Assembly (NCBI GenBank): GCA_016789955.1
Contig: JAEUPB010000030.1
Location: forward strand, 21,392 to 85,391
Direction: 5' to 3'
Length of the DNA: 64,000 nucleotides
DNA from: Rubrivivax sp.
GTDB taxonomy: Bacteria > Pseudomonadota > Gammaproteobacteria > Burkholderiales > Burkholderiaceae_C
Both the position numbers and the translations under genes were made by a program. Under the pieces are notes generated by a model. The model saw nothing but the letters and a program-made list of their open reading frames with translations. It was not told where the DNA came from and ran no database searches. Positions 43,358 to 51,526 of the stretch are shown here, one piece after another (the stretch's first letter is position 1; the number at the start of each line of letters is the position of its first letter).

Positions 43358-43951
43358 ATGAAGGACCACATCGAGACCGTGCTGGCCACCGTGTTCGGCG
43401 GCATCTTCCTGCTGCTGTCGGTGGTGGTGACCGTCGAGACGATCAGCCGCAAGGTGTTCAACGTGTCGCTGCAGGGCGCCGACGAGCTCGGCGGCTACGC
43501 GCTGGCGGTCGGCTCGACGATCGCCTTCAGCCTCGCGCTGATGGGCCGCAACCACATCCGGGTCGACGTGTTCCACGAGAAGTTCCCGCGTGCGATGCAG
43601 GCGGCGCTGAACTGGCTCGCGATCGTCTCGCTGGCGGCCTTCGGGGCCTTCATCGCGTGGGTGGCGTTCAAGGTGATCGGCGACACGCTGCAGTACCGCA
43701 GCACCGCGCAGACGCCGTGGGCCACGCCGCTGATCTGGCCGCAGGGGGTGTGGTACGCCGGGCTCGTGATCTTCGCGCTGGTGGCCGCCGGCTACGCGCT
43801 GCGCGCCACGCTGCTGCTGCTCACGCGCCGCATCGACACGTTGAACCACGACTTCCACCCCAAGAGCGCGAAGGAAGAGCTCAAGGAGGAGCTCGACGAC
43901 CTGAAACAACGCCAGGTGAGCGAGGCGACCGCCGTGGGAGGTGCGCGATGA
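43358..43951 (+). CDS. TRAP transporter small permease (DctQ)
   Basis: 197 residues with four membrane helices (TVLATVFGGIFLLLSVVVTVE, YALAVGSTIAFSLALMG, LAIVSLAAFGAFIAWVAF, VWYAGLVIFALVAAGYALRA) and a charged C-terminal tail (AKEELKEELDDLKQRQ). The conserved N-x-x-x-Q-G-A-D-E block after TM1 and GRNHIRVDVF after TM2 are typical. Start 43358 is chosen because AAAGGA lies 8 bases before it. An ATG at 43280 that overlaps the DctP stop would add 26 residues without a ribosome site. Confidence 0.92.
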   Translation: MKDHIETVLATVFGGIFLLLSVVVTVETISRKVFNVSLQGADELGGYALAVGSTIAFSLALMGRNHIRVDVFHEKFPRAMQAALNWLAIVSLAAFGAFIAWVAFKVIGDTLQYRSTAQTPWATPLIWPQGVWYAGLVIFALVAAGYALRATLLLLTRRIDTLNHDFHPKSAKEELKEELDDLKQRQVSEATAVGGAR

Positions 43952-45240
43952 ATCCGTTGGTCGTCGGCATCGCGTTCTTCGCGATGATCGGGATGATGCT
44001 GGCCGGCGTGCCGATCGCCGTCTCGATGGCGCTGGTCGGCATCGTCGGCGGCATCGCCGCCTACGGCGCGCCGTTCATGGACTCGATCGCCCCGGTGGTG
44101 TGGGGCGTGCAGAACGAGAACCTGCTGACGTCGATCCCGCTGTTCGTGCTGCTGGGCGAACTGCTGCTGCGCTCGGGCATCGCCGACCGCATGTACATCG
44201 CGCTGTCGGCGTGGCTCGGCCGGCTGCCCGGCGGGCTGCTGCACACCAACATCGGCTCGTGCGCGCTGTTCGCGGCGACCTCCGGGTCGTCGGTGGCCAC
44301 CGCGGCCACCGTCGGCACGGTGGCGTTGCCGTCGCTGCAGAAGCGCGGCTACTCGATGCGCGCGTCGCTGGGCACGCTGGCGGCCGGCGGCACGCTGGGC
44401 ATCCTGATCCCGCCCAGCGTGAACATGATCGTCTACGGGTCGCTCACCAACAACTCGATCGGCAAGCTGTTCATCGCCGGCATCATCCCGGGGCTGCTGC
44501 TGACCGGCTGCTTCATGCTCTACATCTGGATCTCCAGCGTGATGAGCGGCGACGTCAAGCGCGAGGAGAAGGTGCCGATGGCCGAGCGGCTGGCGACGCT
44601 GCGCTACCTGGTGCCGCCGATCGTGGTGTTCGGCATCGTGATGGGCAGCCTGTACTTCGGCATCGCCACCACCACCGAGAGCGCGGCGCTGGGCGTCATC
44701 GCGGCGCTGTTCTTCGTGTGGCAATCGGGCAGGCTGCAGTGGGAGGTGCTGCGCACCTGCTTCATCAGCACGGCGCGGGTGAGCGGCATGATCCTGCTGA
44801 TCATCACCGCAGCGTTCATCCTGAACCTGGCGATCAGCCTCACCGGCGTGGCCGAGTCGATGACCAAGTGGGTGGCGGGCCTGGGCCTGAACGCCAGCGG
44901 GCTGATCCTGGCGCTGATGGTCTTCTACCTGGTCCTCGGCATGTTCATGGACGTGCTGTCGATGCAGGTGGCGACGATCCCGATCACCTACCCGATCGCG
45001 GTGGCGTTGGGCGTGGACCCGATCTGGTTCGGCATCTTCATCGTGCTGATGTGCGAACTCGGCCTGATCACGCCGCCGGTGGGCATGAACCTGTTCGTCG
45101 TGCATGGCATCCGCCCCGACAAGGGCGGGCTGGAGGACGCGATCTGGGGCGCACTGCCCTACGCCGTGATCATGATCGCATTCACCCTGCTGATGTTGGC
45201 GGTGCCGGGGCTGGCCACCTGGCTGCCCGGCAAGATGTGA
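43948..45240 (+). CDS. TRAP transporter large permease (DctM)
   Basis: 430 residues, about 12 membrane helices: MNPLVVGIAFFAMIGMMLAGVPIAVSMALVG at the start, then LFAATSGSSVATAATVGTVALP and TLAAGGTLGILIPPSVNMIVYG, the family's signature loop, and CELGLITPPVGMNLFVVHGI near the end. It imports a carboxylate or similar solute with sodium, using DctP as ligand donor. The start overlaps the DctQ stop (ATGA), so the pair is translationally coupled. Confidence 0.95.
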   Translation: MNPLVVGIAFFAMIGMMLAGVPIAVSMALVGIVGGIAAYGAPFMDSIAPVVWGVQNENLLTSIPLFVLLGELLLRSGIADRMYIALSAWLGRLPGGLLHTNIGSCALFAATSGSSVATAATVGTVALPSLQKRGYSMRASLGTLAAGGTLGILIPPSVNMIVYGSLTNNSIGKLFIAGIIPGLLLTGCFMLYIWISSVMSGDVKREEKVPMAERLATLRYLVPPIVVFGIVMGSLYFGIATTTESAALGVIAALFFVWQSGRLQWEVLRTCFISTARVSGMILLIITAAFILNLAISLTGVAESMTKWVAGLGLNASGLILALMVFYLVLGMFMDVLSMQVATIPITYPIAVALGVDPIWFGIFIVLMCELGLITPPVGMNLFVVHGIRPDKGGLEDAIWGALPYAVIMIAFTLLMLAVPGLATWLPGKM

Positions 45241-45250
45241 GCACCGTGCG

Positions 45251-46651
45251 ATGACCGAGCTGTGGAAGCTGCCGGCCGTCGAGCTGGCGCGGCGCTACCG
45301 CGACGGCAGCGCGACGCCGATGGCGGTCGCGCAGGCGTGCCTCGCGCGGCTCGACGCGGTCAACCCGCTCATCAACGCGGTGATCGCACGGCGCGACAAG
45401 GGCTTCCTCGCCGAGGCCGCGGCGGCGACGCGGCGGTTCGAGCAGGGGACGCCGCTGTCGGCGGTCGACGGCATCCCGGTGACGGTCAAGGACAGCCTCT
45501 ACCTCGCCGGGCTTCCGACCACCTGCGGCACCTCGGCGCTGCGCGACCACCGCCCCGGCCACGACGAACTCGCTGCCGCGCGGGCGCGCACGGCCGGGAT
45601 GCCGATCCTGGGCAAGACCAACGTGCCCGAGTTCGCGAACGATGGCTACACCGCCAACCCGCTGTTCGGCGTCACCGGCAACCCCTGGGCGCCGGCGCTG
45701 ACCCCGGGCGGGTCGAGCGGGGGCGCGGTGGCGGCGGTCGCCGCAGGCATCGCGCCGCTGGCGATCGCGCAGGACGGCGGCGGCTCGATCCGCAGACCGG
45801 CGTCGCACACCGGCCTGGTCGGGCTCAAGCCGTCGCTGTCGGCATGGCCGCGCGAGCACACGCTGCCCGGGCTGCTGCTGGACTTCGACGTCATCGGCCC
45901 GGTCGCGCGGACGGTCGCCGATGCGCACTTGCTGTTCGACGCGCTGCGCGGGCCGGCCGCGATCGATCGCTCGTCGCTCGCCGCGGCATGGGCGGCTGCG
46001 CAGCCGCGGCCCGCCGGGCCGCTGCGGGTGCTGTACGTCGAGCGCCTGAACGGGAACCCGCTGGACCGTCAGATTGCCGCCAGCGTGGCCGCGGCGATCG
46101 ATCGGATCGCCACGCTCGGGCACCACGTGGAAACGGGCGAGCTGCCGCTGCCGGTGGGTTTCCTCGTCGAGGCGTGGCCGCAGATCGGGCAGGTGGGGCT
46201 GGCGGCGATGTTCGACCGACACCCGGAGTGGGAAGCGCAGGCGAGCCCCAGGTACCGCGAGCTCGCCGAGGCCGGCCGGCGCGTGCCGGGTCCGCGCGTC
46301 TGGCAGATCGTGGAATTCGTGCGGCAACTGCGGCACGATGCCGCCGTGCTCTTCGATCGATACGACGTGATCGTGACCCCCGCGGCCGCGGCGCTGCCGT
46401 GGCCGGCGCACGAGGCCTACCCACCGCGCATCGATGGCCAGGAAGTCGGCCCGCGCGGCCACGCGGTCTACACCGGCTGGGTCAACGCTGCCGGCCTGCC
46501 CGGCCTGGCGCTGCCCTGCGCGCCTTCCGCAGAGGGGCTGCCGATCGGCCTGCAGCTGATCGGCGGTTACGGGCGCGACGACCTGCTGCTCGACCTCGGT
46601 GCCGCCTGCGAAGCGGCGGCGCCGTGGGCGCATCGCTGGCCGGTGCTGTGA
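45251..46651 (+). CDS. Amidase (amidase signature family)
   Basis: 466 residues. The Ser-cisSer-Lys triad is complete: Lys80 in GIPVTVKDSLY, Ser155 or Ser156 in PGGSSGGAVAAV, and Ser179 in QDGGGSIRRPASHTG. The C-terminus GLPIGLQLIGGYGRDDLLL is typical. It hydrolyses a carboxamide or carbamoyl-type C-N bond. In this operon, with a hydantoinase, it could remove the carbamoyl or amide group from the ring-opened product; that is inference. It lies 10 bases after the TRAP permease. Confidence 0.92.
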   Translation: MTELWKLPAVELARRYRDGSATPMAVAQACLARLDAVNPLINAVIARRDKGFLAEAAAATRRFEQGTPLSAVDGIPVTVKDSLYLAGLPTTCGTSALRDHRPGHDELAAARARTAGMPILGKTNVPEFANDGYTANPLFGVTGNPWAPALTPGGSSGGAVAAVAAGIAPLAIAQDGGGSIRRPASHTGLVGLKPSLSAWPREHTLPGLLLDFDVIGPVARTVADAHLLFDALRGPAAIDRSSLAAAWAAAQPRPAGPLRVLYVERLNGNPLDRQIAASVAAAIDRIATLGHHVETGELPLPVGFLVEAWPQIGQVGLAAMFDRHPEWEAQASPRYRELAEAGRRVPGPRVWQIVEFVRQLRHDAAVLFDRYDVIVTPAAAALPWPAHEAYPPRIDGQEVGPRGHAVYTGWVNAAGLPGLALPCAPSAEGLPIGLQLIGGYGRDDLLLDLGAACEAAAPWAHRWPVL

Positions 46652-46668
46652 GGCACGGAGGCTCCGCC

Positions 46669-47445
46669 ATGGACAACCACCCCGAATCCCGCGCGGCAGC
46701 CATCGAGGCCGCCGTGACCGCCCTGCTGCACGCGCGGCAACTCGGCGAGCCGGTGGCCGCCCCGGCGCTGCCCGACGAGGCGGCCGCCTACGCCGTGCAG
46801 CAGCGCGTGGCCGACGCGCTCGGCTGGTTCGCCGGCGGCCCGCCGCGCTGCTGGAAGTCCGGCGGCCCGTCGCGCGAGGCGGTGCAGACGCACGCACCGC
46901 TGCCGCCGGCCGGCGTGTGGCCGAGCCCGGCCGACGCGCGCGCGGTGCCGTTCCACCGCCGCGGCATCGAGGCCGAACTGGCGCTGCGGCTGGGCGAGGC
47001 CGTGGATGCCGCTCGGGCCGCGACCCTGGACGCGGTCGGCGCAGCAGCTCTCGTCGACGCGATCACGGTCTCCATCGAGATCGTCGATTCGCGGTGGGCC
47101 GAGGCGCTGGCCGCGCCCGCGCTGGCCAAGCTCGCCGACCTGCAGTCGCACGGCGCGCTGGTGCTCTCCGGCTGGGTGCCGTACACCCCGCGCGACTGGT
47201 CGCGCCAGCGCTGCCTGGTGACGATCGGCGCGCGGCCGCCGCGCGAGTTCATCGGCACCCACTCGATGAGCGACCCCGCGTGGGTCCTGCCCGCCTGGCT
47301 GCGCCACGCCACGCGCGACGGCGCGGTGGTCGCCGCAGGCACCGTGCTCACCACCGGCACCTGGTGCGGCCTGCTGGACGCCGCCGCCGGCGACCGCGTG
47401 GCGGCCGAGTTCCCCGGCATCGGCCGCGCCGAGGTGGCGCTCTGA
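46669..47445 (+). CDS. 2-keto-4-pentenoate hydratase-like protein (FAH superfamily)
   Basis: 258 residues. Family blocks: AYAVQQRVADALGWF, CWKSGGPSRE (the Lys-Ser-Gly motif), FHRRGIEAELALRLGE (Glu ligands for the metal), VDAITVSIEIVDSRW, KLADLQSHGALVLSGW and GTVLTTGTWCGLL. This matches the MhpD/hydratase type, which adds water to an enol-keto acid or acts as a decarboxylase. The role here is unclear. The start ATG 46669 has GGAGG about 8 bases upstream. It is part of the same operon. Confidence 0.88.
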   Translation: MDNHPESRAAAIEAAVTALLHARQLGEPVAAPALPDEAAAYAVQQRVADALGWFAGGPPRCWKSGGPSREAVQTHAPLPPAGVWPSPADARAVPFHRRGIEAELALRLGEAVDAARAATLDAVGAAALVDAITVSIEIVDSRWAEALAAPALAKLADLQSHGALVLSGWVPYTPRDWSRQRCLVTIGARPPREFIGTHSMSDPAWVLPAWLRHATRDGAVVAAGTVLTTGTWCGLLDAAAGDRVAAEFPGIGRAEVAL

Positions 47446-47497
47446 CGCGCCGGCGCGACCTCTACCCTCCCTCTCCAACTCCTCCTGCACCGAACCC

Positions 47498-48724
47498 ATG
47501 ATCACCCTCGACCAGCACCCCAGCGGACGCCACTTCCTGCAGATCCCCGGCCCGAGCCCGGTGCCCGATCGCATCCTGCGCGCGATCAGCCTGCCGACCA
47601 TCGACCACCGCGGCCCCGAGTTCGGCGCGCTGGGGCGCCAGGTGGTGGCGGGCATGCAACGCATCTTCCAGACCCGGCACCCGGTGGCGATCTATCCGGC
47701 GTCGGGCACGGGGGCGTGGGAAGCCGCGCTCGTCAACACCACCAGCCCCGGCGACGCGGTGCTGATGTACGAGACCGGCCACTTCGCGTCGCTGTGGCAC
47801 CAGATGGCGCGGCGCCTCGGCCTGGAGCCCGAGCTGCTCGCGCTGCCGGGCACCGACGACGAGACCGGGCTGCCGCGCAGCTGGCGCCACGGCGTGCGGG
47901 CCGATCTGATCGAGGAGCGGCTGCGGCGCGACGCGGCCCACCGCATCCGTGCCGTGTGCGTGGTGCACAACGAGACCTCCACCGGAGTGACGTCCGACAT
48001 CGCCGCAGTACGCCGTGCGATCGATGCCGCGAAGCACCCGGCGCTGCTGATCGTCGACACCATCTCGGGCCTGGCCAGCGCCGACTACCGCCACGACGAG
48101 TGGGGCGTGGACGTGACGGTCAGCGGCTCGCAGAAGGGCCTGATGCTGCCGCCGGGCATCAGCTTCAATGCGCTGTCGCCGCGGGCACTTGACGCGTCGC
48201 GCACGGCACGGCATCCGCGCTCGTACTGGGCCTGGGACGAGATCGTCGAGATGAGCGCCGGCGGCTACTGGCCGTACACGCCCAACACCAACCTGCTCTA
48301 CGGCCTGGCCGAAGCGCAGGAGATGCTGCTGGGGCAGGGCCTCCCCGCAGTGTTCGCGCGCCACCGCCGCTGGAGCGCCGGCGTGCGCGCCGCGGTGCAG
48401 GCTTGGGGGCTGCCGACGCAATGTGCCGACGAAGCGCTGCACTCGCCGGTTCTGACCGGCGTGGTCACGCCGCGCGGCGTCGATGCCGACGCGCTGCGGC
48501 GCACGATCCATGAGCGCTTCGACCTCTCGCTGGGCACCGGGCTGTCGAAGCTCAAGGGCCGCATGTTCCGCATCGGCCACCTGGGCGACTGCAACGACCT
48601 CACGCTGGTGGCCACGCTGGCGGGCGTCGAGATGGGCCTGCAGCTGGCCGGCGTGAAGACCGCCGGCAGCGGCGTGGCCGCGGCGATGCGGCACTTCGCT
48701 GAGACGCCGGCACAGGCCGCGTAG
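47498..48724 (+). CDS. Class V aminotransferase (serine/alanine-glyoxylate aminotransferase type)
   Basis: 408 residues. The N-terminus HFLQIPGPSPVPDRILRAIS is the standard start of SGAT/AGAT enzymes. It continues with TGAWEAALVNTTSPGDAVLMYETGHF, then DTISGLASADYRHDEWGVDV (PLP-binding Asp), and SGSQKGLMLPPGISF with the PLP lysine. It transfers amino groups to glyoxylate or pyruvate and could process the amino acid released by the upstream hydantoinase and amidase. It is the last gene of the catabolic operon. Confidence 0.93.
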   Translation: MITLDQHPSGRHFLQIPGPSPVPDRILRAISLPTIDHRGPEFGALGRQVVAGMQRIFQTRHPVAIYPASGTGAWEAALVNTTSPGDAVLMYETGHFASLWHQMARRLGLEPELLALPGTDDETGLPRSWRHGVRADLIEERLRRDAAHRIRAVCVVHNETSTGVTSDIAAVRRAIDAAKHPALLIVDTISGLASADYRHDEWGVDVTVSGSQKGLMLPPGISFNALSPRALDASRTARHPRSYWAWDEIVEMSAGGYWPYTPNTNLLYGLAEAQEMLLGQGLPAVFARHRRWSAGVRAAVQAWGLPTQCADEALHSPVLTGVVTPRGVDADALRRTIHERFDLSLGTGLSKLKGRMFRIGHLGDCNDLTLVATLAGVEMGLQLAGVKTAGSGVAAAMRHFAETPAQAA

Positions 48725-48889
48725 GCGTCGCGAGGGCCGCGGACCGAGGTCTGGGGCCTGCGGTGGACGGCCCGGCGGGCCATGGCTCTTCGGAGCGATG
48801 CGCGGATCGGAGGCCGTGGGCAGACTGGCGCCGCCGATGCCCGATGGGCACGGCGCCCGTCCCGAACCACTGCCCACGGAGCCCAGACC

Positions 48890-49421
48890 ATGAAGATCCC
48901 GCTCGCTGCCATTCTGATGATCGCCGCCCTGCTCGGCGGCTGCGCCGCCACCGTCCAGAAGAGCGCCGGCACGGCCCCGCTGGCGATCAGCGCTGAGGCA
49001 GCGCAGCGCGTGTTGCTGCACATGACCGGCAGCGCAGAGGTGCTGCAGTCCAAGGACTGGGAGGCGTTCAAGGGAGTGGCGCGGCGCGCTGCGCGGCGAG
49101 GCGGCGGCGGTCGGCATCGCCTTCGACGCCCAGGACGCGCTGCCGAAGCCCGGTGGCAAGGACCCGGGCACGCTGCTCGTCGTGCACGTCAACGACTACC
49201 GCTACCTGACACCCGGTGCCCGCTACGGCCTGGGCATCCTGACCGGCAATGCCTACATCGACGCCCGGCTGCGCTTCCTCGATCTGAGGAGCGGCGCGGC
49301 GTTCGGCGAGCAGTCGGTGAACACCAGCTCGACCGCCTGGCAGGGCATCTTCTCGGCGATGACCGACAAGCAGGTGGCCGCGATCTCCCGCGACGTGGTG
49401 CAGCAGCTGAAGGCGCGCTGA
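48890..49421 (+). pseudogene. Frameshifted lipoprotein gene (DUF4410-like)
   Basis: Starts as a clear lipoprotein: MKIPLAAILMIAALLGGCAATVQKS, with the lipobox LLGGC. The frame is intact to about DWEAFK (49072). The matching continuation is one frame over: EWRGALRGEAAAVGIAFDAQD, then VVHVNDYRYLTPGARYG and IFSAMTDKQVAAISRDVVQ, ending at 49421. Removing one G from the GGG at 49072-49074 restores a single frame (AAG GAG TGG). The product without the shift would be about 176 residues. It is either a recent pseudogene or a base-calling error; no protein is made as read. The 165-base gap before it (48725-48889) holds a GC-rich hairpin near 48829-48857. Confidence 0.75.
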
Positions 49422-49561
49422 GCGCCCGAAGTCAGTCGTGGAAGGGCGGGCCGCCGCCACACGAGCACGTTGGCATCCCGCGGGCCAACCGTGTAGGAGG
49501 CACCTTGCTGGCCATGAGGATCCTCCCGGCGTAGGCTACGGGCGCCCACCGAGGAGGTTCC

Positions 49562-49933
49562 ATGCCATCGCCCGACGAACTGCCCGCGGAACTTGCGCAG
49601 GCCTTGAAACGCCTGGCCCAGGAAGTCCAGGAAACCACCAGCAGCCACGCCGGCATGGACAAGTGCGTCGCCAACCTGGGATCGCTGATGCAGCAGCTCG
49701 AATCGGCGATAGCCAAGCATCAGGCCGCCACAGCTTCCGTGCTGAAGCAGGCCGGCTCGAAGCCCGACGCCAAGTCCCTGGCGAAGGTGCAGGAACAGCA
49801 GGCCGCGTTCAATTCGCAGATGCTGAAGCTGCAGATGCAGATGCAGCGCGAGGCCCAAGCGATGACGAGCATCTCGAATGTCATGAAGACCCATCACGAC
49901 ACCATCAAGAACTCGATCAGCAACATCCGCTGA
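49562..49933 (+). CDS. Small coiled-coil protein, unknown function
   Basis: 123 residues, no signal peptide. It is nearly all helical with Gln-, Met- and Ala-rich heptads: ELAQALKRLAQEVQETTSS, NLGSLMQQLESAIAKHQAA, LKLQMQMQREAQAMTSISN. The strong GAGGAGG ribosome site 6 bases before the ATG supports translation. Its codon use is less GC-biased than its neighbours. I do not recognise the family; the shape recalls small oligomeric or phasin-like helical proteins, which is only a resemblance. It converges with the GT2 gene. Confidence 0.65.
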   Translation: MPSPDELPAELAQALKRLAQEVQETTSSHAGMDKCVANLGSLMQQLESAIAKHQAATASVLKQAGSKPDAKSLAKVQEQQAAFNSQMLKLQMQMQREAQAMTSISNVMKTHHDTIKNSISNIR

Positions 49934-49970
49934 GCGGCGAAGCGTGGCGGTGGCCCGGCCGCGCGCCGCG

Positions 49971-50771
49971 TCATTCCTGGAACGGGGGCCGCTTCATCAG
50001 GCGCCGCCATGCCAGCAGCGGCAGCCGCAGCACGAACTCGAGCACGAGGCGCGTGTGCATCCACGTCAGCAGCACGTTGTCGCGGCCGTAGCGGAAGTGC
50101 GAGACGCCGCCTTCCTCCTTCGTCAGGTACTTCACCGGCGCATCGACGTTGATCGGCTTCACGCCGCGCCAGGCGAGCCGCACCACGGCTTCGGTGTCGA
50201 AGTCGAAGCGGCGCATCCACGGTTGGCGTGACATCACGGCGATCAGCCCGGCAATCGGGTAGACGCGGAAGCCGTACAGGGAATCGGCGATGCCGGCGCC
50301 CAGCGTCTCGAGGTTGGTCCAGCCGTTGGAGATGCGGCGGCCGCGCACGCGCAGCAGCGGCGCGCTGGCGTCGAACACCGGGCGGCCGAGGATCATCGCG
50401 TCGGGCCGCGCGGCGGCACGCTGCATGAACGCGGGGATCAGTGCAGCCGGGTGCTGGCCGTCGGCGTCCATCGTCAAGGCCTGGGTGTAGCCGGCGCCCT
50501 GCGCCTCCAGCAGCCCGCGCAGCACGGCGGCGCCCTTGCCGCGGTTCTCGGGCTGCACCAGCACGCGCAGGCCTTCGTCCTCGGCGGCCATCGCACGCAG
50601 GCCCTCGGTGGTGCCGTCGGTGCTGCCGTCCACCACCACCCACACGGGGTTCCACACGGCGCGCGCCGCAGCCACGGTCTCGTAGACCTTGGGCCCGGTG
50701 TCGTAGCTCGGGATGATCACGAGCTGGGTCGTCGAGCGCTCGGCGCAGCGTCCCTGTCCTGCCGGCGTCAT
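49971..50771 (-). CDS. Family 2 glycosyltransferase
   Basis: 266 residues, GT-A fold. LVIIPSYDTGPKVYETVAAAR and VWVVVDGSTDGTTEGLRAMA bind the nucleotide sugar; NRGKGAAVLRGLLEA and TMDADGQHP contain the metal DxD-like motif. The C-terminal part, RRFDFDTEAVVRLAWRG, resembles dolichol-phosphate-mannose synthase-like enzymes. There is a hydrophobic C-terminal stretch (LVLEFVLRLPLLAW). It is the last gene of a five-gene operon with 4-8-bp overlaps. In aryl-polyene clusters a GT2 activity glycosylates the pigment head group, so this gene is probably the glycosylation step missing from the 25.9-37.3 kb operon. Confidence 0.9.
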   Translation of the reverse strand: MTPAGQGRCAERSTTQLVIIPSYDTGPKVYETVAAARAVWNPVWVVVDGSTDGTTEGLRAMAAEDEGLRVLVQPENRGKGAAVLRGLLEAQGAGYTQALTMDADGQHPAALIPAFMQRAAARPDAMILGRPVFDASAPLLRVRGRRISNGWTNLETLGAGIADSLYGFRVYPIAGLIAVMSRQPWMRRFDFDTEAVVRLAWRGVKPINVDAPVKYLTKEEGGVSHFRYGRDNVLLTWMHTRLVLEFVLRLPLLAWRRLMKRPPFQE

Positions 50772-51526
50772 GTCCGCCGCACGCCCTCGGCGTAGTACTG
50801 CTCGATCTCGCGAGACAGCGCGTTCGCATCGTTCGACGGCTCGAAGCGGCGGCCGATGCGCACCGAGAACGTGATCGGCAGCGGCGGCAGCCGCCACAGC
50901 GGCCAGCCCTTGCCGAGGTAGGGCGAGTCGGTGTCGATGAACACGGCCTGGATCGGCGCCTTCGCATGCTTGGCGATCAGCGCAAAGCCGGGGCGGAACG
51001 GGTTGGTCGGCCTCTGGGTGGTGCGCGTGCCTTCGGGGAACATCACGAGCTGGCCGCCTTCACGGAGGTCGGCCACGGCCATGCGCACCATGCCGTTGAC
51101 CGAATCGTTGCGGATGTAGCGCGCCAGCCGCGCGCCCGGCCCCAGCAGCGGGTTGCGCACCAGGCTCGCCTTCATCACGCAAGCGCTGCGCGGCAGCCGG
51201 GACACCAGCATCAGCGCGTCGAGCAGGCTGGGGTGGTTGGCCACGACGATGAGCCCGGGCTCATCGGCAAAGGCGTCGAGCGCCGTCGCGTCCATGCGCA
51301 GCATGCCCACGGCACCGGCCACCGCCCAGAAGCCGCCGTAGGCGCGCGAGATCGCGAGCCTGCCGATGCGCCGGCCCGTCTCCCGCGGCAACAGCACGAG
51401 CAGCGGCAGCGAGACGAGGTTCCACGCCACCGAGACCAGCCCCAGGCCCAGCAGCAGCAGCTGCAGCAGCAGCCACGCCGGCGGCTGCAGCAGGCGGTGC
51501 GGCAGCGAGCGCGGCATGGTGTTCAT
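50768..51526 (-). CDS. Lysophospholipid acyltransferase family protein (PlsC-like)
   Basis: 252 residues. An N-terminal membrane segment (WLLLQLLLLGLGLVSVAWNLVSLPLLVLL) is followed by the acyltransferase motifs NHPSLLDAL (N-H-x4-D catalytic pair) and VMFPEGTRTT (glycerophosphate-binding block II/III). The family acylates glycerolipids in the inner membrane. Within this operon it may acylate the pigment or its sugar. It overlaps the glycosyltransferase start by 4 bases. Confidence 0.92.
   Translation of the reverse strand: MNTMPRSLPHRLLQPPAWLLLQLLLLGLGLVSVAWNLVSLPLLVLLPRETGRRIGRLAISRAYGGFWAVAGAVGMLRMDATALDAFADEPGLIVVANHPSLLDALMLVSRLPRSACVMKASLVRNPLLGPGARLARYIRNDSVNGMVRMAVADLREGGQLVMFPEGTRTTQRPTNPFRPGFALIAKHAKAPIQAVFIDTDSPYLGKGWPLWRLPPLPITFSVRIGRRFEPSNDANALSREIEQYYAEGVRRT

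Noticed and set aside
37286-48724. Catabolic island as an integrative mobile element
   Set aside because: No integrase, transposase, tRNA target or flanking direct repeat was found; only the gene-order argument remains.
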